Origin: Microbulbifer pacificus
Lineage (GTDB): Bacteria > Pseudomonadota > Gammaproteobacteria > Pseudomonadales > Cellvibrionaceae
Direction: 5' to 3'
Length of the DNA stretch: 64,000 nucleotides
Assembly: GCF_033723955.1 (NCBI RefSeq)
Contig: NZ_CP137555.1
Location: forward strand, 2,162,001 to 2,226,000
Under the pieces are notes generated by a model. It ran no database searches. It had not been told where the DNA came from and was given only the letters and a program-made list of their open reading frames with translations. Below are positions 41,290 through 53,639 of this stretch, piece after piece (the stretch's first letter is position 1; the number at the start of each line of letters is the position of its first letter). The translations under genes were made by a program, and so were the position numbers.

Positions 41290-41496
41290 ACCGGCCATGC
41301 GCCGGCGGATTCCCCGGAATGTACCGTCAGGCGTCATCGACCAAGAACGTGAAATAGAAACGTGTATTCAACACCAGCGCACCGGGCCGACATTCGCCAG
41401 TGCGCTTAGCTGCCGCGTCTTCCGGTGCATCCGGCCTAGCGGCGAGCCCGGCCGTGCAGAGGAAGCTGCGCCGTCGGGAATAACAGGACCAGAACC

Positions 41497-42312
41497 TTGA
41501 GCAAGATTTTTGCGGTAGCGAACCAGAAAGGCGGTGTCGGAAAAACCACCACCTGCGTCAACCTCTCGGCCTCACTTGTCGCCAACAAGAGACGGGTGCT
41601 GCTGATCGACCTCGACCCCCAGGGTAATGCCACCATGGGCAGCGGTGTCGACAAGAGCGACCTGCAACTCTCCAGTTACGATGTGCTCGCCAGCCTGCTG
41701 CCGCCGCGCAAGGCCATTGTCCCCACGTCCAGCGGCTACGACCTGATGCCGGCGAATATCGACCTGACCGCCGCCGAAGTGGAGTTGTTGGAAATGGACG
41801 GTCGCGAATCCCGCCTGCGCCAGGCGCTGGTGGAGATCCGTGACGATTACGACTACATCATCATCGACTGCCCACCGTCCCTGAACATGCTCACGGTCAA
41901 TGCGCTGTGCGCCGCCGGCGGTGTGCTGATCCCCATGCAGTGCGAGTACTACGCGCTGGAGGGGCTCTCGGCGCTGATCGACACCATCACCCAGATCCAG
42001 AAGGCGGCGAATCCCAGCCTCAAGATCGAAGGCATCCTGCGCACCATGTACGACCCGCGCAACAGCCTCACTGGCGACGTGTCCGACCAGTTGAACCAAT
42101 ACTTTGGCGACCGCCTCTACCGCACCTGCATTCCCCGCAACGTGCGCCTGGCGGAAGCCCCCAGCTTCGGCAAGCCGGCGCTGGAGTACGACCGCAGCTC
42201 CAAGGGCGCCATCGCCTATCTCGCCCTTGCCGGCGAGATCACCCGCCGCGAAAGTACGCTCAAGCACGATAATCACAACAGTGGTCCCCGCACCGTAGCG
42301 GAAGCGGTTTAA
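41497..42312 (+). CDS. parA: Chromosome partitioning ATPase ParA (Soj)
   Basis: ParA is the Walker-type ATPase that moves ParB-parS complexes. The 271 residues start with a deviant Walker A KGGVGKTTT at about 11-19; IIDCPPSLNMLT is the Walker B region. There is no N-terminal helix-turn-helix, so it is the chromosomal Soj type. The start is TTG at 41497, chosen because homology begins at MSKIFAVANQKGG. The 207-bp gap upstream has no gene. parB follows by 18 bases. Confidence 0.97.
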   Translation: MSKIFAVANQKGGVGKTTTCVNLSASLVANKRRVLLIDLDPQGNATMGSGVDKSDLQLSSYDVLASLLPPRKAIVPTSSGYDLMPANIDLTAAEVELLEMDGRESRLRQALVEIRDDYDYIIIDCPPSLNMLTVNALCAAGGVLIPMQCEYYALEGLSALIDTITQIQKAANPSLKIEGILRTMYDPRNSLTGDVSDQLNQYFGDRLYRTCIPRNVRLAEAPSFGKPALEYDRSSKGAIAYLALAGEITRRESTLKHDNHNSGPRTVAEAV

Positions 42313-42330
42313 GACCGAGGTAAAAGACTT

Positions 42331-43239
42331 ATGGCCGCGAAACGCAAAGGCCTCGGGAAAGGACTTTCCCACCTGATCAGCAACAATGTCAGCGAGGCCA
42401 TTGCCGTCGCCACCGGCGAGCGCCAGGGCGATATCGTCGAGCGCGTGGACGGGGAACTGAAAGAGCTTCCGATCGAATTCCTGCAGCGCGGCCGCTATCA
42501 GCCACGCCGCGACTTCCCGCAGGAATCCCTGCAGGAACTGGCGGATTCCATCCGCGCCCAGGGCATCATGCAGCCGATCGTGGTGCGCCCCATCGGTGAG
42601 CACAAATACGAAATCATCGCCGGTGAGCGCCGCTGGCGCGCCGCTCAGCTGGCGGAGCTGGACAAGGTCCCGGCGCTGATCCGCGACGTCTCCGACGAAG
42701 CCGCTATCGCCATGGCGCTGATCGAGAACATCCAGCGCGAAGACCTCAACCCGGTCGAGGAGGCCGTCGCCCTCAAGCGCCTGCAGGACGAATTTGAACT
42801 CACCCAGCAGCAGGTGGCGGAAGCGGTGGGTAAATCCCGCACCGCGGTTACCAACCTGATGCGCCTGCTCACGCTCACCGATGAGGTGCGGACCTTTCTG
42901 GAGCGCGGCGACATCGAGACCGGTCATGCCAAGGCCCTGCTGGGGCTGGCCGGTGACGAGCAGCGTGAGGCGGCACGCATGGTGGTGGATCGCGGACTGA
43001 CCGTGCGTCAGACCGAGGCCCTGGTGCGTCGCTTCCAGGAGCAGGCGGGCAAACCCAAGGCGAAAAAGCTGGAAGTTGACCCGAATATCCGCCGTCTGAC
43101 CGAGCGTCTGGCAGAAAAAATCGGAGTGCCGGTCAGCATCGATCACGGCGAAAAAGGTGCCGGCAAACTGGTGCTCAAGTACACCAGTCTCGATGAACTG
43201 GATGGGATTCTTGCCCACCTGGGGTACAGCGAAGACTGA
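42331..43239 (+). CDS. parB: Chromosome partitioning protein ParB (Spo0J)
   Basis: ParB is a CTP-dependent clamp that loads at parS and spreads. The 302 residues show the N-terminal KGLGKGLSHLI (ParA contact), the ParB/Srx CTPase domain with RYQPRRDF and AGERRWRAAQLA near residue 95, ENIQREDLNPVEEA, and a helix-turn-helix around residues 150-175, then a C-terminal dimer domain. Its cognate parS sites are the two palindromes in recF. Confidence 0.98.
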   Translation: MAAKRKGLGKGLSHLISNNVSEAIAVATGERQGDIVERVDGELKELPIEFLQRGRYQPRRDFPQESLQELADSIRAQGIMQPIVVRPIGEHKYEIIAGERRWRAAQLAELDKVPALIRDVSDEAAIAMALIENIQREDLNPVEEAVALKRLQDEFELTQQQVAEAVGKSRTAVTNLMRLLTLTDEVRTFLERGDIETGHAKALLGLAGDEQREAARMVVDRGLTVRQTEALVRRFQEQAGKPKAKKLEVDPNIRRLTERLAEKIGVPVSIDHGEKGAGKLVLKYTSLDELDGILAHLGYSED

Positions 43240-43315
43240 GCTCCCTTCGCGGCAAACGTTACTGCTGCAACGGTTTCGTAATAAATCTGCAATTCCAATG
43301 CAGAATGTTGCACCA

Positions 43316-43344
43316 AATTGAGGCGCCACTTTGGCGCCTCAATT
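43316..43344 (+). terminator. parB terminator hairpin
   Basis: A perfect 12-bp stem (AATTGAGGCGCC / GGCGCCTCAATT) with loop ACTTT, 76 bases after parB. No T run follows, so termination may be partial. Confidence 0.6.
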
Positions 43345-43446
43345 GCGTTATGGCGTCGAAATTCGAGATTGTTAGTGTGCGCTCACTATCGCGATCTTCT
43401 GTAGTAAAAGACCGCGAACGCCACACCATCTGACGGGATTTGCCAG

Positions 43447-43475
43447 TTGAATCGGCGGCCCTGTTCCGACATAAT
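43447..43475 (+). promoter_or_regulatory. Candidate atp operon promoter
   Basis: TTGAAT (43447-43452) and CATAAT (43470-43475) are 17 bases apart and 55 bases upstream of atpI. The predicted start site falls at the left end of the palindrome at 43481-43497. Confidence 0.6.
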
Positions 43476-43480
43476 TCGCA

Positions 43481-43497
43481 CGCCCAAAATTTGGGCG
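43481..43497. promoter_or_regulatory. Palindrome at the atp start site
   Basis: CGCCCAAAATTTGGGCG: 8-base arms around one central base, beginning 6 bases after the -10. It could be an operator or a 5' transcript hairpin; no regulator is known to me. Confidence 0.5.
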
Positions 43498-43529
43498 GAA
43501 ACTAGAAACTGGCTGGCCCGTTCCCGCCT

Positions 43530-43940
43530 ATGCGCAATCCCCCGGTAGTCAAGATTTCGCTGATTCAGCTGGCAGTAGTGTTGTTGGCTGCGCTGGCGCT
43601 CGAATTGACACAGGGGCGTATTGTTGCCATCTCCGCCCTGTTCGGTGGCCTACTCTGTGTGCTGCCGAATTTGTATTTTGGCCTGCGCGCGTTTGAGCTG
43701 CTGGGAAGAGGCGCTGACCTGCTGAAAGGTCGCCGCCAGCTGCGCGGCGCGCGCGCAAGCCAGCGCACGGTAGCCAGTTTCTACCGCGCCGAAACCGGCA
43801 AGTTTGTGCTGACCCTGGCGGGATTTGCGGCAGTGTTCGCCACCGTCAAACCGCTCAATCCAGCGGTGTTGTTTGTCAGCTACGGCTTGTGCGTGATTTT
43901 GCAATGGATTCTCGTGGCGCGCCTGCATGCAACCAAGTAG
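43530..43940 (+). CDS. atpI: ATP synthase protein I
   Basis: AtpI is a small membrane protein at the head of many atp operons, thought to assist c-ring assembly or Mg2+ supply. The 136-residue protein has four hydrophobic segments (about 8-27, 31-48, 88-105, 112-130) with a basic loop between the second and third. The sequence family diverges fast; the assignment rests on topology, size and position directly ahead of atpB. Confidence 0.85.
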   Translation: MRNPPVVKISLIQLAVVLLAALALELTQGRIVAISALFGGLLCVLPNLYFGLRAFELLGRGADLLKGRRQLRGARASQRTVASFYRAETGKFVLTLAGFAAVFATVKPLNPAVLFVSYGLCVILQWILVARLHATK

Positions 43941-43950
43941 CGGCGGCCGC

Positions 43951-44033
43951 GGAACCCCTGAAGAGTGACTGCGCAGAGACAAGGGCATGTGAAGTGATTG
44001 CCCGCGCAGACAGGGGTTCCCGAAAAGTTTTTT
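43951..44033 (+). terminator. Terminator-like structured region between atpI and atpB
   Basis: GGAACCCCTG (43951-43960) pairs perfectly with CAGGGGTTCC (44011-44020). A small inner hairpin GGGCA/TGCCC (43983-44003) lies in the 50-base loop. Six T follow at 44028-44033. This could terminate part of the transcription or stabilise the atpB end of the mRNA. Confidence 0.55.
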
Positions 44034-44050
44034 ATCTTAGAACGTGTTGA

Positions 44051-44980
<930 letters not shown>

Positions 44981-45018
44981 GGTCGTGCCCCGCCTGTCGG
45001 GCGCAAAGATTTCGTTTG

Positions 45019-45329
<311 letters not shown>

Positions 45330-45383
45330 TTCCCCGTTCCAATTGCCCTTTAACCCTTTTTTGAAAGAGCAAGAGGTGTCGGT

Positions 45384-45854
45384 GTGAATATCAACCTGAC
45401 TCTGATCGGCCAGTCGATCACCTTTCTCGCCTTCGTATGGTTCTGCTGGAAATTTGTCTGGCCGGCCCTGATGGGCGTTATGCAGGAACGTGAGCAGAAA
45501 ATTGCTACCGGCCTGCAGGAAGCCGAGCGCGCCGGGAAAGACCTGGAGCTGGCCCAGCGCAAAGCTGCCGAGCAACTGAAAGAAGCCAAAGCCCAGGCTG
45601 CCGAGATCCTGGATGGTGCCAACAAGCGCGCCAACCAGATCGTCGAGGAAGCCAAGCAGGCTGCACGCGCAGAAGGCGATCGCCTGAAAGCCGCTGCACA
45701 GGCCGAAATCGAACAGGAAGTGAACCGCGCGAAGGAACAACTTCGCTCCCGCGTTGCCGCCCTGTCTGTTGCCGGTGCCGAGAAAATCCTTTCGGTCAAC
45801 ATCGATGCCAAAGTGCACGATGACATGATTGAGAAACTGGCAGCCGAGCTGTAA
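45384..45854 (+). CDS. atpF: ATP synthase Fo subunit b
   Basis: Subunit b is the peripheral stalk that holds F1 against rotation. The 156 residues have one N-terminal membrane helix (about 4-26) and a long Ala/Glu/Lys-rich coiled coil to the end. The start is GTG, with AGAGG upstream. It sits between atpE and atpH in the standard order. Confidence 0.97.
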   Translation: MNINLTLIGQSITFLAFVWFCWKFVWPALMGVMQEREQKIATGLQEAERAGKDLELAQRKAAEQLKEAKAQAAEILDGANKRANQIVEEAKQAARAEGDRLKAAAQAEIEQEVNRAKEQLRSRVAALSVAGAEKILSVNIDAKVHDDMIEKLAAEL

Positions 45855-45865
45855 GCGAGGAACCC

Positions 45866-46399
45866 ATGGCGGAACTCAGCACCCTGGCCCGGCCTTACGC
45901 GAAAGCGGCTTTTGCCCACGCGCAACAAGCCTCCGACCTCGCCGGTTGGAGCGTTGCGCTGGCAACCGCAGCAGCGGTCAGCCAGAACGAAAAGATCGGC
46001 GAACTGCTGGATGATCCCCAGCTGACCAGTGACGCGCGCGCGGAAAAATTCCTGGCGGTGTGCGGCGACTTCAGTGCGTCGCAGCAGAATTTCATCAAGC
46101 TGCTGGCGGAAAACCACCGCATGGCACTGCTGCCGGAAATTTCCCACCTGTTCGAAGCCCTGAAAGCGGACGCGGAATCCACTCTGGAAGTGGAAGTACT
46201 TTCCGCCCGTGCCCTCAGCGAAGAGCAGGCCCAGCGCCTCACCCTGGCACTCAGCAAGAAGTTCTCCCGCGAGGTGCACCTGCACAGCGCGGTAGATGAA
46301 AGCCTGCTGGGCGGCGCGATCATTCGCGCCGGCGACACGGTGATCGACGGTACCGTGCGCGGCCGACTGGCCAAACTCGCCGAGGCGATGAACTCCTAA
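45866..46399 (+). CDS. atpH: ATP synthase F1 subunit delta
   Basis: Delta joins the b stalk to the top of the F1 head. The 177-residue protein has the N-terminal [13 protein letters not shown] helix and the C-terminal signature [23 protein letters not shown]. It follows atpF by 11 bases. Confidence 0.97.
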   Translation: MAELSTLARPYAKAAFAHAQQASDLAGWSVALATAAAVSQNEKIGELLDDPQLTSDARAEKFLAVCGDFSASQQNFIKLLAENHRMALLPEISHLFEALKADAESTLEVEVLSARALSEEQAQRLTLALSKKFSREVHLHSAVDESLLGGAIIRAGDTVIDGTVRGRLAKLAEAMNS

Positions 46400-46447
46400 A
46401 TTACCTTCCCGGCCGGCGCAGCCCGCCGGGAAATCGAGGAACAGAGC

Positions 46448-47992
46448 ATGCAGCAACTGAATCCCTCCGAGATCAGTGAAATCATCAAGAGCCGCATCGA
46501 CAATCTCGATGTGAGCACCGAAGCCCAGAACGAGGGCACCATTGTTTCCGTATCCGACGGTATCATCCGCATCCACGGCCTGGCCGACGTGATGTACGGT
46601 GAGATGATCGAGTTTGAGGGCGGCGTCTACGGTATGGCGCTGAACCTGGAGCGCGATTCCGTTGGTGCTGTTGTACTGGGTGACTACAAGTCCCTGGTTG
46701 AAGGCCAGAAGTGCCGTTGCACCGGCCGCATCCTGGAAGCGCCGGTTGGTCCGGAGCTGCTGGGCCGCGTGGTGGATGCACTGGGCAACCCGATCGACGG
46801 TAAAGGTCCGCTGAACACCAAGCTGACCGACGCGGTGGAAAAAGTAGCCCCCGGCGTAATCGCCCGTCAGTCCGTTGACCAGCCGGTACAGACCGGTCTG
46901 AAAGCGATCGACACCATGATCCCGATCGGCCGCGGCCAGCGTGAGCTGATCATCGGCGACCGTCAGATCGGTAAGACTGCGGTAGCGATCGACGCGATCA
47001 TCAACCAGAAAGGCACTGGCATTAAGTGTATCTACGTTGCCATCGGCCAGAAGCAGTCTTCTATCGCCAACGTAGTACGCAAGCTGGAAGAGCACGGCGC
47101 CATGGACCACACCATCGTGGTTGCTGCTGGTGCTGCTGACCCGGCTGCGATGCAGTTCCTGGCGCCCTACGTCGGCTGCACCATGGGCGAGTACTTCCGC
47201 GACCGCGGTGAAGACGCCCTGATCATTTACGATGACCTGACCAAGCAGGCCTGGGCCTACCGTCAGATCTCCCTGCTGCTGAAGCGTCCCCCGGGCCGTG
47301 AAGCATACCCGGGTGACGTTTTCTACTTGCACTCCCGCCTGCTGGAGCGCGCCGCGCGTGTAAACGCCGAGTACGTAGAGAAGTTCACCAACGGTGAAGT
47401 GAAAGGCAAAACCGGCTCCCTGACCGCGCTGCCGATCATCGAAACCCAGGCGGGTGACGTTTCCGCATTCGTTCCGACCAACGTAATTTCCATTACCGAC
47501 GGTCAGATCTTCCTGGAAACCGACCTGTTCAACGCCGGTGTTCGTCCCGCTATCAACCCGGGTATCTCCGTATCCCGCGTAGGTGGTGCCGCGCAGACCA
47601 AGATCATCAAGAAACTGTCCGGTGGTATCCGTACCGCTCTGGCTCAGTACCGCGAACTGGCAGCCTTCTCCCAGTTTGCTTCCGATCTGGACGAAGCGAC
47701 CAAGGCCCAGCTGGACCACGGTCAGCGCGTAACCGAGCTGATGAAGCAGAAGCAGTATTCTCCGCTGTCCATCGGCGAGATGGCGGTTTCCGTTTACGCT
47801 GCGGACAAAGGTTTCCTGAAGAACGTGGAAGTCAACAAGGTACTGGACTTCGAATCCGCCCTGCACGCTTACATGAATAGCGAGCACGCAGAGCTGATGT
47901 CGCAAGTGAACAGCACCGGTAACTACAACGACGAGATCGACAGCGCTTTCAAAGCTGCAATCGAGAAGTTCGTCGCTACCGGTAGCTGGTAA
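46448..47992 (+). CDS. atpA: ATP synthase F1 subunit alpha
   Basis: Alpha alternates with beta in the F1 hexamer and carries non-catalytic nucleotide sites. The 514 residues show the Walker A GDRQIGKT near residue 170 and the family signature near 363-372 ([13 protein letters not shown]). N-terminal residues ([11 protein letters not shown]) contact delta. Codon use looks more biased than in neighbours, as expected for a highly expressed gene. Confidence 0.99.
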   Translation: MQQLNPSEISEIIKSRIDNLDVSTEAQNEGTIVSVSDGIIRIHGLADVMYGEMIEFEGGVYGMALNLERDSVGAVVLGDYKSLVEGQKCRCTGRILEAPVGPELLGRVVDALGNPIDGKGPLNTKLTDAVEKVAPGVIARQSVDQPVQTGLKAIDTMIPIGRGQRELIIGDRQIGKTAVAIDAIINQKGTGIKCIYVAIGQKQSSIANVVRKLEEHGAMDHTIVVAAGAADPAAMQFLAPYVGCTMGEYFRDRGEDALIIYDDLTKQAWAYRQISLLLKRPPGREAYPGDVFYLHSRLLERAARVNAEYVEKFTNGEVKGKTGSLTALPIIETQAGDVSAFVPTNVISITDGQIFLETDLFNAGVRPAINPGISVSRVGGAAQTKIIKKLSGGIRTALAQYRELAAFSQFASDLDEATKAQLDHGQRVTELMKQKQYSPLSIGEMAVSVYAADKGFLKNVEVNKVLDFESALHAYMNSEHAELMSQVNSTGNYNDEIDSAFKAAIEKFVATGSW

Positions 47993-48057
47993 GTACCCGT
48001 GTGCAGGGGTGGGCTCGCCCTCCCCTGCAGGACTAATCCGGCAAAAGGTAACTGACT

Positions 48058-50351
<2,294 letters not shown>

Positions 50352-50422
50352 GGCACGTGTGTGAAACCCGGAAATTTTTTCGGGTTTCACAAGGCAAACA
50401 GCTGAGAATGTGAGGTAGCCTT

Positions 50423-50842
50423 ATGGCTATGACTGTACATTGCGACATTGTTAGCGCAGAGGAATCCCTCTTCTCCGGTCTGGTGAAGATGGTGGTTGTG
50501 AGCGGCGTAGAGGGTGAGATAGGTATTACCTATGGTCACGCTCCCCTGCTTACCGCCCTCAAGCCGGGCCCGGTCCGTGTCATCAAGGACACTGGTGAGG
50601 AAGAGGTCTACTTCCTGCGCGGCGGCTTTGTTGAAATCCAGCCGAATGTGGTGACCGTGCTCGCCGATCTCGCCGAGCGCGAAATCGACGAGGAAGCGGC
50701 GCGCAAGGCTCGCGAAGAGGCGGAACACGCCCTGCGCAGTGCCCCGGCGGATATCGACTACGTCCGCGTTTCCGCGCAACTGGCCGAAGCCGAAGCGCGC
50801 CTGCGCACCCTGCAGGCGATCCGCAAGGCAGCCGGCAAGTAA
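50423..50842 (+). CDS. atpC: ATP synthase F1 subunit epsilon
   Basis: Epsilon regulates ATP hydrolysis and couples gamma to the c ring. The 139 residues have the N-terminal beta-sandwich (VHCDIVSAEESLFSG, YGHAPLLTALKPG) and a C-terminal helical hairpin (ARKAREEAEHAL ... AEAEARLRTLQAIRKAAGK). It ends the operon ahead of a strong terminator. Confidence 0.98.
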   Translation: MAMTVHCDIVSAEESLFSGLVKMVVVSGVEGEIGITYGHAPLLTALKPGPVRVIKDTGEEEVYFLRGGFVEIQPNVVTVLADLAEREIDEEAARKAREEAEHALRSAPADIDYVRVSAQLAEAEARLRTLQAIRKAAGK

Positions 50843-50861
50843 ATCTGCAATTCAGCAGGTC

Positions 50862-50888
50862 AAAAAAGCAGCTTCGGCTGCTTTTTTT
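50862..50888 (+). terminator. atp operon terminator
   Basis: A 5-bp GC stem extended by A/T pairs (AAAAAAGCAGC ... GCTGCTTTTTTT) around the stable TTCG tetraloop, 20 bases after atpC. Confidence 0.93.
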
Positions 50889-50915
50889 GTGCCCAAAATT
50901 TGCCGCTCCGGGAAT

Positions 50916-50943
50916 TTGGCGTTTAAATTAACGGGCAAATAAT
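50916..50943 (+). promoter_or_regulatory. Candidate promoter of the first metalloprotease gene
   Basis: TTGGCG (50916-50921) and AATAAT (50938-50943), spacer 16, in an A+T-rich stretch right after the atp terminator and 23 bases before the start codon. Confidence 0.4.
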
Positions 50944-50965
50944 AAAAACGGATCGAGTTTTAGGG

Positions 50966-52486
50966 ATGAAGAAATTCTTATTAATGTGGTTAATTACCAC
51001 CGTTGCCTATGTTCCAACGGGTTTTGCGCGCCAGTGGAGCGAATACAGCTCAGACAACTTCACCGTCTATAGTGATGTGTCAACGCGCCATGCAGAGTCC
51101 CTGCTACAGGATATGGAACGCTTTCGTGCCGCAGTATTGATGTTTACAGGCTTGCCTGACGTACCTGAAGACCGTCGATTACAGATCTTTCATTTCAACA
51201 GCCGCTCTGAGTTCCAGGGCTTCACCGATAAAAGGGAAATAGCGGGTTTTTACCAGGAAACCTGGGATGGCCCACTAATCTTCTCCCAGAAGGGAACTAG
51301 CTGGAGTATTCCGGGAAGCGGGGTAATGTTTCACGAATACGTCCACCACCTTATGCGTGCGCGCAGCAATATGACCTACCCTATGTGGTACTCAGAGGGC
51401 TTTGCAGAACTTCTGGCGAGTGCCACGCTAAAGCGTGATCAAATTTCTCTGGGTCTAGTACCCGAATGGCGTCGGCCAGTATTTGATGGCCGCGCTTTCA
51501 GGGGTCCTTTGGCCGTTCCTGAGTTGCTACAACCAGATTTTGACGCTTCTAGTGGCAGTTACTGGGAGAGTTTTTACGGTTCTGCATGGCTGTTCACGCA
51601 CTACCTGCAGCTGGGAGATCTTGCTGACAACCCGTCCTACCGTAAACAAACCCGGGATTACCTGCTCGCGGTGCATAACGGAGCGGAACCAATAACCGCA
51701 TTCGAAGATCACTTCGGTGTGTCCGCAGACGCCATGGAAACGGAGCTCAGGAAGTACAGAAGAAGGGGGATACGTGGTGCCAGTTTTACCAGTCCTGCAT
51801 ACGATAAGCCGATAGGACACCGAGAAATCCCTGATCATGAACGCTACTACCTGTTGGCAGATAAGGCATTTGAAGTAGGTCAAGAACAGCTAAGCCGTAA
51901 ATACCTGGATAAAGCGCTAAAACAGAAACCAAATTGGCATCCTGCGCTCGCATTGATCGCAGTATTGGAAAATCATGCGAATACACCTGAAACACTAAGC
52001 GCAGCAGAAAAAATTATGACCAATCTGCGTGCTAGTCGTCGGGCCGCACCGGGAGACATTGATGACTATCGCACTGCGATGAATCTGGCGCATTATTTTA
52101 TGGACAAGCTAGATGAGATTCGCAAGACCGGGCAATCCGACCATGGCTTGCAAGATTGGGCTGTAAACTATGGTCAAATAGCTACCTCCCTCAACCCGGA
52201 CTCAATAGCAGCACACCGTGTTCTATGGAGGGCTCAAAAAAATCCTCACGCGCCAGTGACCGCTTTGAAAACCATGATGAATGCCTATCAGCTCAATCCC
52301 GATAGTCTGTTTATTAATAAAGAAATCGGCTTCTACCTCGCTGATGCGCGACGTTTGGACCTGGCAGCACCGTTTCTTGAGCGGGTTTTAGCCTGGTCGC
52401 ACCCAGGGCGAGATCGCACCAAGGCGAAAAATCTTCTCGCCCGGTTGCAAGAACAGCAGGAGGAGTCTGCTGTCAGCGCAAATTAA
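50966..52486 (+). CDS. Secreted HEYVHH-type putative zinc metalloprotease with helical-repeat C-terminus (paralog A)
   Basis: A 506-residue protein with a signal peptide (MKKFLLMWLITTVAYVPTGFA). A zinc-protease core contains HExxH as His123-Glu124-Tyr-Val-His127, followed by His128, and WYSEGFAE at 141-148, where Glu144 is the probable third ligand as in gluzincins. The C-terminal half (about 285-500) is helical and looks like degenerate TPR repeats (PNWHPALALIAVLEN, NPDSIAAHRVLWRAQ, NPDSLFINKEIGFYLADA). The substrate is unknown. It resembles the gene at 53640 throughout. Its DNA is visibly more A+T-rich than its neighbours, so it may be a recent acquisition or a fast-evolving copy. The protease fold is likely; activity is not proven. 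Confidence 0.7.
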   Translation: MKKFLLMWLITTVAYVPTGFARQWSEYSSDNFTVYSDVSTRHAESLLQDMERFRAAVLMFTGLPDVPEDRRLQIFHFNSRSEFQGFTDKREIAGFYQETWDGPLIFSQKGTSWSIPGSGVMFHEYVHHLMRARSNMTYPMWYSEGFAELLASATLKRDQISLGLVPEWRRPVFDGRAFRGPLAVPELLQPDFDASSGSYWESFYGSAWLFTHYLQLGDLADNPSYRKQTRDYLLAVHNGAEPITAFEDHFGVSADAMETELRKYRRRGIRGASFTSPAYDKPIGHREIPDHERYYLLADKAFEVGQEQLSRKYLDKALKQKPNWHPALALIAVLENHANTPETLSAAEKIMTNLRASRRAAPGDIDDYRTAMNLAHYFMDKLDEIRKTGQSDHGLQDWAVNYGQIATSLNPDSIAAHRVLWRAQKNPHAPVTALKTMMNAYQLNPDSLFINKEIGFYLADARRLDLAAPFLERVLAWSHPGRDRTKAKNLLARLQEQQEESAVSAN

Positions 52487-52546
52487 CGGGCGTAACACCC
52501 AAAAAATCGCATGTTGCTGCGAAGTGTCTTGTGATTATGTTCCCAG

Positions 52547-53584
52547 ATGGAACGCTTCTTTGCGGGAAATGAAGTGAATAAACCCATTATTGAGCCGTGT
52601 ATAGGGCTGGCACTGGGAAGCGGTGCTGCGAAAGGATTCGCGCATATCGGTGTGCTTCGAGAATTGGATGAAATGGGGATTCGCCCCCAGGTCATCGCCG
52701 GTACCTCCATGGGTGCTTTTGTCGGAGCCGCCTATGCCGCTGGTGCGCTTGACAAGCTGGAAGAGTGGGCGCGGAAGCTGGATAACTGGCGGGTATTTTC
52801 GCTGCTGGATATCAACTGGTCGCTCAACGGCGGCGTAATCGGCGGCATCAAGCCATTTCGTGCATTTTTCGAGGATTTCGACTTCGAAAATATCGAAGAT
52901 CTTCCCCTGCCATTTACCGCGGTTGCCACCGACCTGCACAGTGGCCAGGAGATCTGGCTGCAGGAAGGAAATCTGCAGGATGCGGTCAGTGCATCCTGCT
53001 CCATTCCCGGGCTTCTCTCTCCCAAGGCGCTGGCGGGCCGCTGGCTGGTGGACGGCGCCGTGTCAAATCCGGTACCCGTTGATGTGTGTCGGGCGATGGG
53101 GGCAAGCAAGATCATCGCGGTAGATGTCACCGAAGACACGGTTCCGCTACTGGACCGCGAGCACGGTGAAGTACGGCGCGCCGTGAGTGCGAAATCATCC
53201 CGCGAGGAAGAAACCGAACTGGTGGCCGAGAGCATCGAGTTTGCCGGTGGCATGCACATGACGGAGCGTGCGGCGGGTCCGGTCAAAGGATTTACCAGGC
53301 TGGTTGAACAAGGCAGGGAGCAGCTTTCCCAGTTGCGTATCAAGCGCGATCCAAAGCTCACACCGCCCGGTATGTTCGACACCATGCGCCGGGCCATGGA
53401 AATTCTCGAGCGCCGCCACAAGCGTGCGCGCATGATGGGTGCACCGCCCGATGTACTGATTCTGCCAAAGGTTGGCGACATCGGTGGCAACGATTATTCC
53501 CGCGCGGCAGAGGCCATTGAGGCCGGCGAAAAAGAAGCGCGCAGGTTGCGCACCTGGCTTGAGGATTTGGTTGCCAGTGCCTGA
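52547..53584 (+). CDS. Patatin-like phospholipase (RssA-type)
   Basis: A 345-residue alpha/beta hydrolase of the patatin family. The oxyanion loop is GLALGSGAAKGFAHIGVL (residues 20-37), the nucleophile Ser54 lies in GTSMG and the catalytic Asp169 in DGAVSNP. These enzymes hydrolyse phospholipid or lysophospholipid acyl esters. No signal peptide is seen, so it is probably cytoplasmic or membrane-associated. It sits between the two metalloprotease paralogs on the same strand with gaps of 60 and 55 bases. An in-frame GTG at 52574 is an alternative start. Confidence 0.88.
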   Translation: MERFFAGNEVNKPIIEPCIGLALGSGAAKGFAHIGVLRELDEMGIRPQVIAGTSMGAFVGAAYAAGALDKLEEWARKLDNWRVFSLLDINWSLNGGVIGGIKPFRAFFEDFDFENIEDLPLPFTAVATDLHSGQEIWLQEGNLQDAVSASCSIPGLLSPKALAGRWLVDGAVSNPVPVDVCRAMGASKIIAVDVTEDTVPLLDREHGEVRRAVSAKSSREEETELVAESIEFAGGMHMTERAAGPVKGFTRLVEQGREQLSQLRIKRDPKLTPPGMFDTMRRAMEILERRHKRARMMGAPPDVLILPKVGDIGGNDYSRAAEAIEAGEKEARRLRTWLEDLVASA

Positions 53585-53639
53585 TTTCATGTGTGGAACT
53601 CGATCCAGCTTTAACCGGTGAAATACTGAAGGCGGTGGT

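Noticed and set aside
41572..43329. 585-codon minus-strand open frame
   Set aside because: Antisense of parA and parB; no ribosome binding site or domain.
45350..47905. 851-codon open frame on the minus strand
   Set aside because: It is antisense to atpF, atpH and atpA, which are certain genes. The frame is open only because of the strong GC codon bias.
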